This document shows, piece by piece, positions 1 to 7,429 of a stretch of 7,463 bases of DNA (within the stretch, counting starts at the first letter, position 1; the number at the start of each line of letters is the position of its first letter). The position numbers and the translations under genes were made by a program. The DNA is taken from the NCBI GenBank assembly GCA_002431945.1, contig DJET01000005.1, positions 147,984 through 155,446 of the forward strand. The letters are read 5' to 3'. A model generated the notes under the pieces. The model was not told the origin of the DNA and made no database searches. It was given only the letters and a program-made list of their open reading frames with translations. Origin of the DNA: Ruminococcaceae bacterium UBA5891 (GTDB lineage Bacteria; Bacillota; Clostridia; Oscillospirales; Acutalibacteraceae).

Positions 1-90
1 GCAGAGGTGTCCACCGGACACCCGCACCTTCGCAATGACGGGGGAGCGGAAAACGGATTACCGCGTACCTCGCGGCGTTTGCAATGACAG
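1..90. repeat. Two hairpin units with shared GCAATGAC word (REP-like)
   Basis: This non-coding stretch holds two similar units. The first has a perfect 7-base stem, GGTGTCC at 6-12 and GGACACC at 16-22 with loop ACC, followed by CGCAATGACG at 31-40. The second has a 5-base stem, CCGCG at 61-65 and CGCGG at 71-75, followed by GCAATGAC at 81-88. The word GCAATGAC is an exact direct repeat 49 bases apart. The reverse complement of the first word, CGTCATTGCG, is to my knowledge a common core of interspersed palindromic repeats in many bacteria. I read the stretch as a decayed REP-type element; the hairpins are seen directly, the family assignment is inference. Confidence 0.45.
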
Positions 91-183
91 CTTTTTCGAC
101 GCACCGGAGCTTACATACGGTAAGTGAAAGAATTATTTTGTAAAAACAGCAAGCTTAAAAAACTATTAAGCGGTGAAAACCGG

Positions 184-190
184 AAAGGAA
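184..190 (+). promoter_or_regulatory. Ribosome binding site deciding the start at 197
   Basis: AAAGGAA lies 6 bases before the ATG at 197. The reading frame stays open back to a GTG at 173, but that codon has no comparable purine-rich site at the right distance, and starting there would put eight extra residues before the signal peptide. The site therefore favours ATG 197. Confidence 0.75.
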
Positions 191-196
191 ATTACT

Positions 197-2248
197 ATGA
201 AATTAAAACGTATTTTCAGCATAGTCTTAAGCATTATGATTTTGGCGGGAGCCCTAACACAGATTATTCCGGCTTCGGCAAATACAAACGGCAATTCGGC
301 AAACGAATTTTATATAAGCGTAAGCGGTAACGACAAAAACGACGGTACAACCCACAATACGGCTGTAAGAACCGTTAAAAGGGCAATTGAACTTATAAAC
401 GCCGCAGAGCTTGGTGAAAACGATACCGCCACCGTTTATGTGGACAGCACGGTAGACGGCGCGCAGCCGACAAGCGTTACTGATATGGACGGCGTTGTAA
501 GCTATTATAATTATAATGAAAATTTAATTCCAAATCACACTTGCACCGTTAAGTTTACCTCGTATAACAGTACAGACGGCGCAATGGATTATTTGGGATA
601 TGGATATATTGTAGGAGTTTCATATAGCAGGTATTTTTCATTAGCAGGTCCCGCCGTTTTTGAGAACATAATTTTACTTGACATTTCTAAAAGACAGGAC
701 TCTTCCTGGGATAATCCGGTTAATATAAGAAACAATACCGCAATATTCAGCGGCGTTAAATGGTCCTTTACCGACGGTAACGGAGTGATAGTAAACGATG
801 CCCAAAAAACATCTACAAGAAATATATTCTATGCGGGAAATTTGTATAACAATACTGCGGCAGCGGCGCTGGAAAGAACTTCGTCACAAACGGTAGCCTT
901 TGAGGGAGACGACGGCTATAATCTTCCGAAAAAATTTGCATTCGGCAACAGCTCCCCGAAATACGACTTTAAACGAAGCTTTGCGGGCGACAGCACGTTT
1001 ATATGGGGCATTAAGGATAAAACTCTCACTGCGGCTTATTTAGTGGGAGCAAGCGGAACGACAGGCGACGCAGCGGCGTTTAATTATAACGGCAATGTAA
1101 ATATCGTTATGAAAAACGGCGCAAAGATAAGCAGTATTAAGGTAAGCCCCGATGAAAGCAACTATTTAAGTCCTAAAATCTCAGGCGCTATACAAATAGT
1201 TGCAAACGCAGGCTCCGAAATAAATACGTCTGATATTGAGGCAATAGCCAAGGTATATACCGATAATAATATTTATGCAATAACAAACGGCAGCAGCGAC
1301 ATTACGCTTGATGTAACGGATACGGCCGGAAAATACAGTGTAAACGGAAACGGCGTTGCCTATATTGAAACAAACGAAAAAATTTATTATTCGGTAAACG
1401 GTATATTAACAGTACCGGGTGGCAACGGCTTAAACAGCTATGAAATTAAATATGCAAAAAGTGCGGATGAAATAATCGGCGACGGAACAGTATGGCAATA
1501 TTCGGGAACGGCAGGCGTTTTAATACCGAAGCAGGGCGAAAAATATATGCTGCACGTTAAGGGCGCAATAGCTAATGAATATTTAGGGCTGAAAACAGCA
1601 AGCGGTAAGATAACTGCTGGAAATACTTATACGCTGTCCTTTAAATACAGAACAGAGTGCGGTATAAACATATTCAGCGAAGATTATGTGCGTATAAAGC
1701 TGCTGAGCGGTAAAAAGGCGTTAAGGCAGACGGTCGTTCTAAACGGCAGTGATACTAATACAAAAACCGATTCTACCGATAATAATAAATTTGACAGCGT
1801 AGTGCTTAAGGACGATACTATGACCGTAACCTTTTCTCTTACGGAGAATGAAGCCGCAACCGACGATTACCGTATAGCCTTTGTATTTATTCAGAGAGGC
1901 AGTTATAATAAGTGGGAGTATTATATAAAGGACCTTAAGCTTTGTGCTGGGAACAGTGACGAAAATATTTTGATAAACACCGGTGTTAAGGCGGATATGC
2001 AGGGATATTATGCGGATACCGCAGAAGCAGTTGCCGGTTCGGCGGTGTTTGATTATAACAGAACCGTGAACGGAGAACCGACAGGCGACAAATACCTTGC
2101 GGAATATGTAAGCTACTACAACACAAATGCCGACGCAAGCTTTGATATATGTGATCTTGTTGCGGCAAGCGATATTATTAAAAGCAATACGAATTTCTAT
2201 ACTGCGGAGGATGTTGATCTTTTAAGATATAGGCTTTTAGCGCAGTAG
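197..2248 (+). CDS. Secreted beta-helix-like protein with CBM-like and half-dockerin-like C-terminus
   Basis: A 683-residue exported protein. Residues 1-28 form a classic signal peptide: basic MKLKR, a hydrophobic core and an Ala-Ser-Ala cleavage motif (26-28). Residues 37-85 (FYISVSGNDKNDGT, then a TVKRAIE helix and a TATVYVD strand) match the N-terminal cap of right-handed beta-helix (pectate-lyase-like) proteins. The following Asn- and Gly-rich strands up to about 400 fit a beta-solenoid, but I see no catalytic motif. Residues about 446-583 alternate short strands with Tyr and Trp and end in WEYYIKDLKL, like a CBM-type beta-sandwich. The C-terminus (642-683) has one dockerin-like loop, NTNADASFDICD, and a closing helix. 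The role is probably binding or processing of polysaccharide outside the cell; the substrate is unknown. ATG 197 is chosen because of its ribosome site. The hairpin after the stop probably separates it from the downstream operon. Confidence 0.85.
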   Translation: MKLKRIFSIVLSIMILAGALTQIIPASANTNGNSANEFYISVSGNDKNDGTTHNTAVRTVKRAIELINAAELGENDTATVYVDSTVDGAQPTSVTDMDGVVSYYNYNENLIPNHTCTVKFTSYNSTDGAMDYLGYGYIVGVSYSRYFSLAGPAVFENIILLDISKRQDSSWDNPVNIRNNTAIFSGVKWSFTDGNGVIVNDAQKTSTRNIFYAGNLYNNTAAAALERTSSQTVAFEGDDGYNLPKKFAFGNSSPKYDFKRSFAGDSTFIWGIKDKTLTAAYLVGASGTTGDAAAFNYNGNVNIVMKNGAKISSIKVSPDESNYLSPKISGAIQIVANAGSEINTSDIEAIAKVYTDNNIYAITNGSSDITLDVTDTAGKYSVNGNGVAYIETNEKIYYSVNGILTVPGGNGLNSYEIKYAKSADEIIGDGTVWQYSGTAGVLIPKQGEKYMLHVKGAIANEYLGLKTASGKITAGNTYTLSFKYRTECGINIFSEDYVRIKLLSGKKALRQTVVLNGSDTNTKTDSTDNNKFDSVVLKDDTMTVTFSLTENEAATDDYRIAFVFIQRGSYNKWEYYIKDLKLCAGNSDENILINTGVKADMQGYYADTAEAVAGSAVFDYNRTVNGEPTGDKYLAEYVSYYNTNADASFDICDLVAASDIIKSNTNFYTAEDVDLLRYRLLAQ

Positions 2249-2256
2249 CTTTTTTA

Positions 2257-2293
2257 CGCGACAGTCCCCGGAAATATTCCGAGGACTGCCGCG
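2257..2293 (+). terminator. Long imperfect hairpin, probable terminator
   Basis: It begins eight bases after the stop of the secreted-protein gene. The arms pair as CGCG with CGCG, CAGTCC with GGACTG, and CGGAA with TTCCG, with two single mismatches (A/C and C/A) and an ATA loop: 15 pairs in all. The downstream side is AT-rich (TAAATTTATTT at 2296-2306) but lacks a clean T run, while a six-T run lies upstream at 2250-2255. The position after a stop and before a new ribosome site supports termination; the missing downstream T tract lowers confidence. Confidence 0.55.
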
Positions 2294-2385
2294 GCATAAA
2301 TTTATTTGAATATTAAGCCCGGCAGAGATAAAGCTTTAAAATTTTTGTCGGGGCTGCGGTCTCTTTCGGGCTTAGTGTTTAAAAA

Positions 2386-2390
2386 AGGGG
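2386..2390 (+). promoter_or_regulatory. Ribosome binding site deciding the start at 2399
   Basis: AGGGG, within an A-rich run, lies 8 bases before ATG 2399. The frame extends upstream to a TTG at 2306, but the 31 extra residues that would add are basic, unlike the family's N-terminus, and begin only 12 bases after the hairpin. The homologous part of the protein begins shortly after 2399, so this ATG is the likely start. Confidence 0.75.
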
Positions 2391-2398
2391 ATAAGATT

Positions 2399-4183
2399 AT
2401 GAAGCTTAATTATGAAATATACCGCCGCAAGGTCAGGGCTTGCTTTGTGGGAAAATCTGTGGGCGGAACTCTCGGTATGCCGTATGAGGGACCGGTTCAG
2501 GTAAATAATGTTACATATTATGATCCTGTTCCGAACGAAATGGTGCCTAACGACGATCTTGATTTACAGGTCACCTTTTTGGAAATACTTATGCGTGAGG
2601 GTCTTCCCGTCAGCAGGCTGAAATTAGGGGATCTGTGGAATTTATATAACAGCGGTTCTCTTCCCGATGAATACGGCGTGGCAAATGCAAATTACCGTAA
2701 AATGATATATGCGCCGCTTTCGGGCGTATATAATAACGCCTTTCACAGCGGTATGGGAGCGGCTATAAGAAGCGAGCTGTGGGCTTGCCTTGCACCGGGC
2801 GATCCGGAGCTTGCGGTTCGCATTGCAACAGAGGACGCCTGCGTGGACCATTCCGGAGACGGGATATCCGCCATACGCTTTTTGGCAGCGATTGAAAGCG
2901 CGGCGTTTGCCGAAAACGATTTGAATAAGCTTATTGAAACAGGTATGCGCTATTTGCCGGAGGGCGAGCGTATGAAAAACGCATTTAAGGATACGATTGC
3001 CTGGTGGAACGAAACCGAGGATTACATAAGAGTCCGCGAAAAAATACTTGAAAAGTATTCCGTTGAAAACTGGACTGATGTTACAATTAACCTTTCGTTT
3101 ATACTGCTAGCATTATTAAGCTGTGAAAACAGCTTTGATAAGGCAATATGCCACGCGGTTAATATGGGACACGACGCAGACTGTACCGGCGCTACGGTAG
3201 GCGCGCTTTTCGGTATTATGAATCCGGACGGTATAGGCGAGCGCTGGACAAGGCCGATAGGAAATTCGCTTGTGCTTTCCTGCAATATGACAAATATGGC
3301 CGCCTCGGCTTCAATAGATGATTTTTGCGATGAAATAGCATTTTGCTGTGAAAAAATACAGGAGTATTATCATTCGGCGGTTTCCTTTGAGAGTCTTCCC
3401 GCAGACAGAAAGCAATATGTCATACCGGAGCCGCGCGCTGCCGCGTCTGACGATATTCCGTATGAGCAAAGCGAGGCGCTTATTACAGACGAGCCGCTTG
3501 AGGTGCGCGTTATTTACCCCGAAGCAGTGGCATATATGCCGGGCGGCGAAAACAAATTTACGGTTCATCTTATAAATAACGGCGATAAGCCGATGTCCGG
3601 CAGCTTTAGTATAGGAACGTCGCAAAACGTTATATGTGAACCGCGGGGCTTTAGTTATAGCTTAAAGCCGTATGAAGAAGAGAAATTTACATTCAGTGTT
3701 GAAAAGCCGCTGTGCAGGGTGCGTATAAACGTTAATAAGGTAGTGCTTGCCTTTATTACAAATGGATTGAAATGGTCCTGCTCGTTCGGCTTTCCGGACG
3801 CGCGCGTATACCACGTTGAAAACCTTGATACAGGTGAAAAATATGATGTAAACGTGCCGGGCAGCGCCTTTACCGTTCCGGCTGGGCGTTATCGCTATAC
3901 GCTTAATTTCAAGCTTGCGGCTATGCGTGAAATACGGCTTTCACATAACGGCAAAGCGCGTATGACCGTATATTTAAACGGCGAAAGGATAACGGAACGC
4001 GAAGCGGATATGAAGTATGTGCCGGCATTCCACCGCGGCAGCGTAACGAAGGTTACGCCGAAAAGGGAGCATAATGTTCTTGAAATAGAATTTAACAACG
4101 ACCGCGAGCGCGAGGCGTTTATAGAATTCGGCAGTGTTGGCGACTGCGGCATATGGCTTACCGATGTTGAATGTGAAAAATAA
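2399..4183 (+). CDS. ADP-ribosylglycohydrolase-fold protein with C-terminal beta domains
   Basis: A 594-residue protein without signal peptide, so presumably cytoplasmic. Residues about 10-325 match the ADP-ribosylglycohydrolase (DraG/ARH, PF03747) all-alpha fold: VGKSVGGTLGMPYEG (17-31), the first metal motif NDDLD (51-55), VDHSGDGISAIRFLAAIESA (149-168), and the second metal motif GHDADCTGATVGALFG (257-272). In the family these Asp residues (52, 53, 259, 261) hold the divalent metals. Where classical members have TDDT and GxDxDT, this protein has NDDL and GHDADC, so both threonines are replaced. Residues about 366-465 resemble an Ig-like beta-sandwich and about 470-594 a second beta domain; together they nearly double the usual length of about 300 residues. 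It opens the presumed alpha-galactoside operon, 82 bases before the reductase. The fold assignment is firm; the substrate is unknown, and the context suggests a glycoside or sugar derivative more than ADP-ribosylated protein. Confidence 0.87.
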   Translation: MKLNYEIYRRKVRACFVGKSVGGTLGMPYEGPVQVNNVTYYDPVPNEMVPNDDLDLQVTFLEILMREGLPVSRLKLGDLWNLYNSGSLPDEYGVANANYRKMIYAPLSGVYNNAFHSGMGAAIRSELWACLAPGDPELAVRIATEDACVDHSGDGISAIRFLAAIESAAFAENDLNKLIETGMRYLPEGERMKNAFKDTIAWWNETEDYIRVREKILEKYSVENWTDVTINLSFILLALLSCENSFDKAICHAVNMGHDADCTGATVGALFGIMNPDGIGERWTRPIGNSLVLSCNMTNMAASASIDDFCDEIAFCCEKIQEYYHSAVSFESLPADRKQYVIPEPRAAASDDIPYEQSEALITDEPLEVRVIYPEAVAYMPGGENKFTVHLINNGDKPMSGSFSIGTSQNVICEPRGFSYSLKPYEEEKFTFSVEKPLCRVRINVNKVVLAFITNGLKWSCSFGFPDARVYHVENLDTGEKYDVNVPGSAFTVPAGRYRYTLNFKLAAMREIRLSHNGKARMTVYLNGERITEREADMKYVPAFHRGSVTKVTPKREHNVLEIEFNNDREREAFIEFGSVGDCGIWLTDVECEK

Positions 4184-4265
4184 CGGGTTGGGTTTTAGAT
4201 ACGACGTTACAGAAAAGAACAAAAATTATTGTTTGCGGGCGTGACGGTTAGGGAGATATACGGTT

Positions 4266-5213
4266 ATGCAGAAAAAGAAAATAGGAAATTTGGAAATTTC
4301 AAACGTATTGTTGGGCGGCGAGCTTCTCGGAACGGCAATAGACGAAAAAACAAGCTTTGGGCTTATGGATCGTTACTATGAGCTCGGCGGCAACTGTGTA
4401 GATACGGCGCGCCTTTACGGTAACGGAAAATCCGAGGAAACGATAGGCAAATGGATAGGAGCCGCCAGAAGAAGCGGCAAAGAGGTATACGTTTCCACCA
4501 AGGGCGGGCATCCGCGCCTTGAAAGTATGAACGTTTCACGCGTAAGCAAGAAAGAAATCGAAGACGATATAAACGAAAGTCTTGCGGCGCTAAAAACCGA
4601 TACTATCGATATGTATTGGCTGCACCGCGATAACCTTTCAAAAGAGCCGGAGGAAATTCTTGAATTTATGAATTGCTTTATAAAGGAAGGCAAAATAAGA
4701 AACTTCGGCGTTTCAAACTGGCACGCTGACAGAATTATTGCCGCCGACGAATATGCAAAGAAGCATTCGCTTTGCCCGATAGTCGCCTCGCAGATAAAGT
4801 GGAGTCTTGCCGTTCCGAATGCCGGAACAGGCGATCCTACGCTTGTTGAAATGAACGGTGCCGAGTATAATCTGTATAAAGGCTCCGATTTGCCGGTTGT
4901 GGCGTATTCCTCTCAGGGCAAGGGAATATTCTCACTGTTGCAAAGCGGCGGAGTTGAGGCGCTTACAGACGGTATTCGCACCGATTATTTAAACGAAACC
5001 AATTTAAGGCGCTTTAAAGCGGCAGACGCGCTTGCAAAGGAATACGGCGTTTCAATTTCATCAATTGTGCTGGCTTACATATATTCAAATCCGGATATAT
5101 CCGCGCATGTGCTTATAGGACCTGTCAACATAGCCCAGCTTGAGGACAGCTTAAGCAGCTGTGAAATGCTGCTTACAGGTAAAGACATACGGAGCCTTTC
5201 TGTTAAACAGTAA
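4266..5213 (+). CDS. Aldo/keto reductase
   Basis: A complete 315-residue member of the aldo/keto reductase superfamily, NAD(P)H-dependent oxidoreductases of the TIM-barrel fold acting on aldehydes, ketones and sugars. The full catalytic tetrad is visible: Asp46 and Tyr51 in DTARLYGNGKSE, Lys79 in VSTKGG, and His120 in YWLHRDN. Also present are GVSNW (148-152), SSQGKG (215-220) in the barrel, and IGPVNIAQLEDSL (284-296) at the end, where the family binds the cofactor 2'-phosphate or diphosphate. Length is normal. The start at 4266 has AGGGAG 10 bases upstream. The stop lies 16 bases before the GH36 gene, so the two are almost certainly cotranscribed. The substrate cannot be read from the sequence; the setting suggests a sugar or a sugar-derived carbonyl compound. 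No signal peptide, so cytoplasmic. Confidence 0.93.
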   Translation: MQKKKIGNLEISNVLLGGELLGTAIDEKTSFGLMDRYYELGGNCVDTARLYGNGKSEETIGKWIGAARRSGKEVYVSTKGGHPRLESMNVSRVSKKEIEDDINESLAALKTDTIDMYWLHRDNLSKEPEEILEFMNCFIKEGKIRNFGVSNWHADRIIAADEYAKKHSLCPIVASQIKWSLAVPNAGTGDPTLVEMNGAEYNLYKGSDLPVVAYSSQGKGIFSLLQSGGVEALTDGIRTDYLNETNLRRFKAADALAKEYGVSISSIVLAYIYSNPDISAHVLIGPVNIAQLEDSLSSCEMLLTGKDIRSLSVKQ

Positions 5214-5229
5214 AGAATAAAGGTAAATT

Positions 5230-7410
5230 ATGATAGCTTTTAAAAATAATTGTTTTTATCTTAACACGGCAAATACCTGTTATTGTATAGAGATCGCTGA
5301 AAACGGCGCGCTGCTGCACCGCTATTACGGTAAAAGGATTGCCGCACAAAGTCTTGATTATTTCCAAAACGGAGTTCACCGTCCCTCCTGCTTTCCGGTG
5401 TGCATAAACGGCTGCGTTACAACATACAGTGAGCTGCCGTATGAATACGGAGCCTTCGGAAGAGGCGATACCAGATTCCCATCTTTTAAAATTGAAGACG
5501 ATAACGGGCGGGTTGTAAGCGAGCTTAAATATGTTTCGCACAAAATCACCTGCGGAAAACCGCCGTTAGATGGGCTTCCGCAGCTTTGTGCGGACGCAAA
5601 CGACGCACAGACGCTTGAAATAACCGCCGACGATATAGTGAGCGGCATACGCATAATGCTTTATTATTCGGTGTTTGAGGAAACGGATATAATCTCAAGG
5701 CATACAAGAGCCGTAAACAATACCGAAAAAACCGTTTATATAAAACAGCTTGACAGCCTTGCTATGGATTTTCCGCCTGATAAATACGAGCTTATAACGC
5801 TTTACGGTTCTTGGGCAAGGGAACGCTGGATAGAGCGGTATCCACTGCACCACGGAATTTCAAGTGTGGGAAGCACGGCGGGAATTACAGGTCACGGTCA
5901 AAATCCGTTTGCCGCGCTGGTTACGCCGCAAACCACGGAAAACAGCGGCGACGTATACGGCTTTGCGCTTATCTACAGCGGTGACTTTCGCTTTCAGGCA
6001 CAGATAGGTCAGTTTGAAACAACACGAGTTTCCTTAGGTATAAATTCGGAAAACTTTATATGGGAGCTAAAGCCGCATAAGGAATTTTGTTCGCCGGAGG
6101 CGGTAATGACATACAGCTCGGACGGACTTAACGGAATGTCGCAGAGCTTTCACAAAATGTGCAGAAAATACCTCGGAGCCTGCTCTGCGAAGAATATTAA
6201 ACGCCCGATTGTTTTAAACCTTTGGGAAGCTATGTATTTTGACTCCGACGAAGAAAAAATACTTAAAATGATAGAGCTGTGCCGAGATACCGGAATAGAT
6301 ACCGTTGTGCTTGACGACGGCTGGTACGGCAGGCGAAAGGACGAAAACGGTTCTCTCGGAGACTGGTATGTAAACAGGGAAAAGTTTCCGCAGGGCTTTA
6401 AAAAAATACTTTCCGCCTGTAAGAAAAACAATATGGGGCTCGGCGTGTGGATAGAGCCGGAAGCGGTGAACCGAGACAGCGAGCTTTACCGCGCGCACCC
6501 CGACTGGTGCATTTCACTGCCGAATGTAAAGCCGCTTGAAAGCCGAAATGAGCTGGTGCTGGATTACGGCCGCCCTGAGGTTGTAGACGGAATGTATAAT
6601 ATTCTTTATAAGCTGTTACACGAGAATGATATTAAATATGTAAAATGGGATATGAATCGAAGCATATCGGACAACGGCTCGGTTTTTCTTGAAAAACGCC
6701 GTCAGGGCGAACAAAACCACCGCTTTATACTCGGCGTATATGAGCTTATGGCAAGGCTTACAAAAAGCTTTCCCGATGTGTTTTTTGAAGGCTGTTCAAG
6801 CGGCGGCGCGCGCTTCGACCTCGGTATTTTATACTATATGCCGCAGATATGGACGAGCGACGATACCGACGCATACGAGCGTTCGAAAATTCAGTACGGT
6901 ACAAGTCTTTTATATCCGCCGGAGACTATGTCTGCACATATTACAATCTGCCCCAATCATCAAACAGGGCGTACCGTTTCATTTAACGCGCGGGAGGCAG
7001 TGGCTGCTCTTTTCAGCTTCGGGTACGAGCTTAATCTTAACAATATAAGCGAGGACGAAATGCGGCAGATCCCGTTACAGACAAAACGCCGCAAATTTTT
7101 GGAGGCTAACCTTGCAAACGCGGTATTTTACCGTCTTTGCAGTCCGTTTGAGGGGGATTGCGCCGCATGGCAGGCGGTATCGGAAAACGGCGAATTCAGT
7201 GCCGCCGTATACTTAAGCTCTTTAAATATTCCGAACGGCAGTCAGCGCAGCCTAAAGCTTACCGGACTTAAACCGGAAACCGTTTATGAGGTCCGGCCGT
7301 GCGGAATCAGACTCAGCGGATCACTGCTTATGAATATGGGTCTTCCTATACCTGCGGCAAGCTCGGATTTTGAGGCTCATATATTTATACTTAAAGCATT
7401 AAAGAATTAA
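5230..7410 (+). CDS. Alpha-galactosidase, glycoside hydrolase family 36
   Basis: A 726-residue protein of the usual length for tetrameric bacterial GH36 alpha-galactosidases, which hydrolyse terminal alpha-1,6-galactose from melibiose, raffinose and stachyose with retention. Residues about 1-320 form the N-terminal beta-supersandwich (YEYGAFGRGDTRFPSF at 71-86), about 325-620 the TIM barrel and the rest a C-terminal beta domain. Active-site blocks are intact: NLWEAMYF (330-337), LDDGWYGRR (361-369), GLGVWIEPE (403-411), SRNELVLDYGRPE (438-450), VKWDMNR (471-477) with the nucleophile Asp474, GCSSGGARFD (521-530) and WTSDDTDAYER (541-551) with the probable acid/base Asp544. Spacing of these residues agrees with what I recall for the Geobacillus AgaA enzyme. 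There is no signal peptide, so imported oligosaccharides are cleaved in the cytoplasm. AAAGG 6 bases before ATG 5230 supports the start. It sits between the reductase gene and a second alpha-galactosidase-type gene. Fine substrate preference is not visible. Confidence 0.96.
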   Translation: MIAFKNNCFYLNTANTCYCIEIAENGALLHRYYGKRIAAQSLDYFQNGVHRPSCFPVCINGCVTTYSELPYEYGAFGRGDTRFPSFKIEDDNGRVVSELKYVSHKITCGKPPLDGLPQLCADANDAQTLEITADDIVSGIRIMLYYSVFEETDIISRHTRAVNNTEKTVYIKQLDSLAMDFPPDKYELITLYGSWARERWIERYPLHHGISSVGSTAGITGHGQNPFAALVTPQTTENSGDVYGFALIYSGDFRFQAQIGQFETTRVSLGINSENFIWELKPHKEFCSPEAVMTYSSDGLNGMSQSFHKMCRKYLGACSAKNIKRPIVLNLWEAMYFDSDEEKILKMIELCRDTGIDTVVLDDGWYGRRKDENGSLGDWYVNREKFPQGFKKILSACKKNNMGLGVWIEPEAVNRDSELYRAHPDWCISLPNVKPLESRNELVLDYGRPEVVDGMYNILYKLLHENDIKYVKWDMNRSISDNGSVFLEKRRQGEQNHRFILGVYELMARLTKSFPDVFFEGCSSGGARFDLGILYYMPQIWTSDDTDAYERSKIQYGTSLLYPPETMSAHITICPNHQTGRTVSFNAREAVAALFSFGYELNLNNISEDEMRQIPLQTKRRKFLEANLANAVFYRLCSPFEGDCAAWQAVSENGEFSAAVYLSSLNIPNGSQRSLKLTGLKPETVYEVRPCGIRLSGSLLMNMGLPIPAASSDFEAHIFILKALKN

Positions 7411-7414
7411 ATTC

Positions 7415-7420
7415 GGGAGG
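7415..7420 (+). promoter_or_regulatory. Strong ribosome binding site for the gene running off the edge
   Basis: GGGAGG lies 9 bases before ATG 7430 and 5 bases after the stop of the GH36 gene. It is the best match to the anti-Shine-Dalgarno sequence in the window and is the main support, with the encoded N-terminus, for a real gene starting at 7430. Confidence 0.8.
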
Positions 7421-7429
7421 TAAATAAAA

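Noticed and set aside
138..169. Possible sigma-A promoter before the secreted-protein gene: TTGTAA at 138 and TATTAA at 164
   Set aside because: The spacer is 20 bases, well outside the usual 16-18, and both boxes are imperfect in an AT-rich stretch.
173..196. Alternative GTG start for the secreted protein at 173
   Set aside because: No good ribosome site precedes it, whereas ATG 197 has AAAGGAA at the right distance and begins a well-formed signal peptide.
2306..2334. Possible promoter TTGAAT at 2306 with TAAAGC at 2329 before the operon
   Set aside because: The spacer is 17 bases but the -10 matches only three of six positions; a promoter is expected here but this one is not supported well enough to annotate.
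2329..2338. 10-base perfect palindrome TAAAGCTTTA upstream of the operon
   Set aside because: It could be an operator, but short AT-rich palindromes are common by chance and no second copy lies nearby.
3022..4222. Several open frames on the minus strand across the ADP-ribosylglycohydrolase-like gene
   Set aside because: They overlap a clearly conserved gene entirely, show no recognisable motifs and are low-complexity antisense shadows.
4218..4233. Inverted repeat AACAA-N6-TTGTT in the 82-base gap before the aldo/keto reductase
   Set aside because: Only five A/T-dominated pairs; too weak to call an operator, terminator or internal promoter.
6689..7048. 119-codon + strand frame inside the GH36 gene
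   Set aside because: It lies in another frame over the catalytic barrel region of GH36, whose motifs are intact, and its own product shows no family features.
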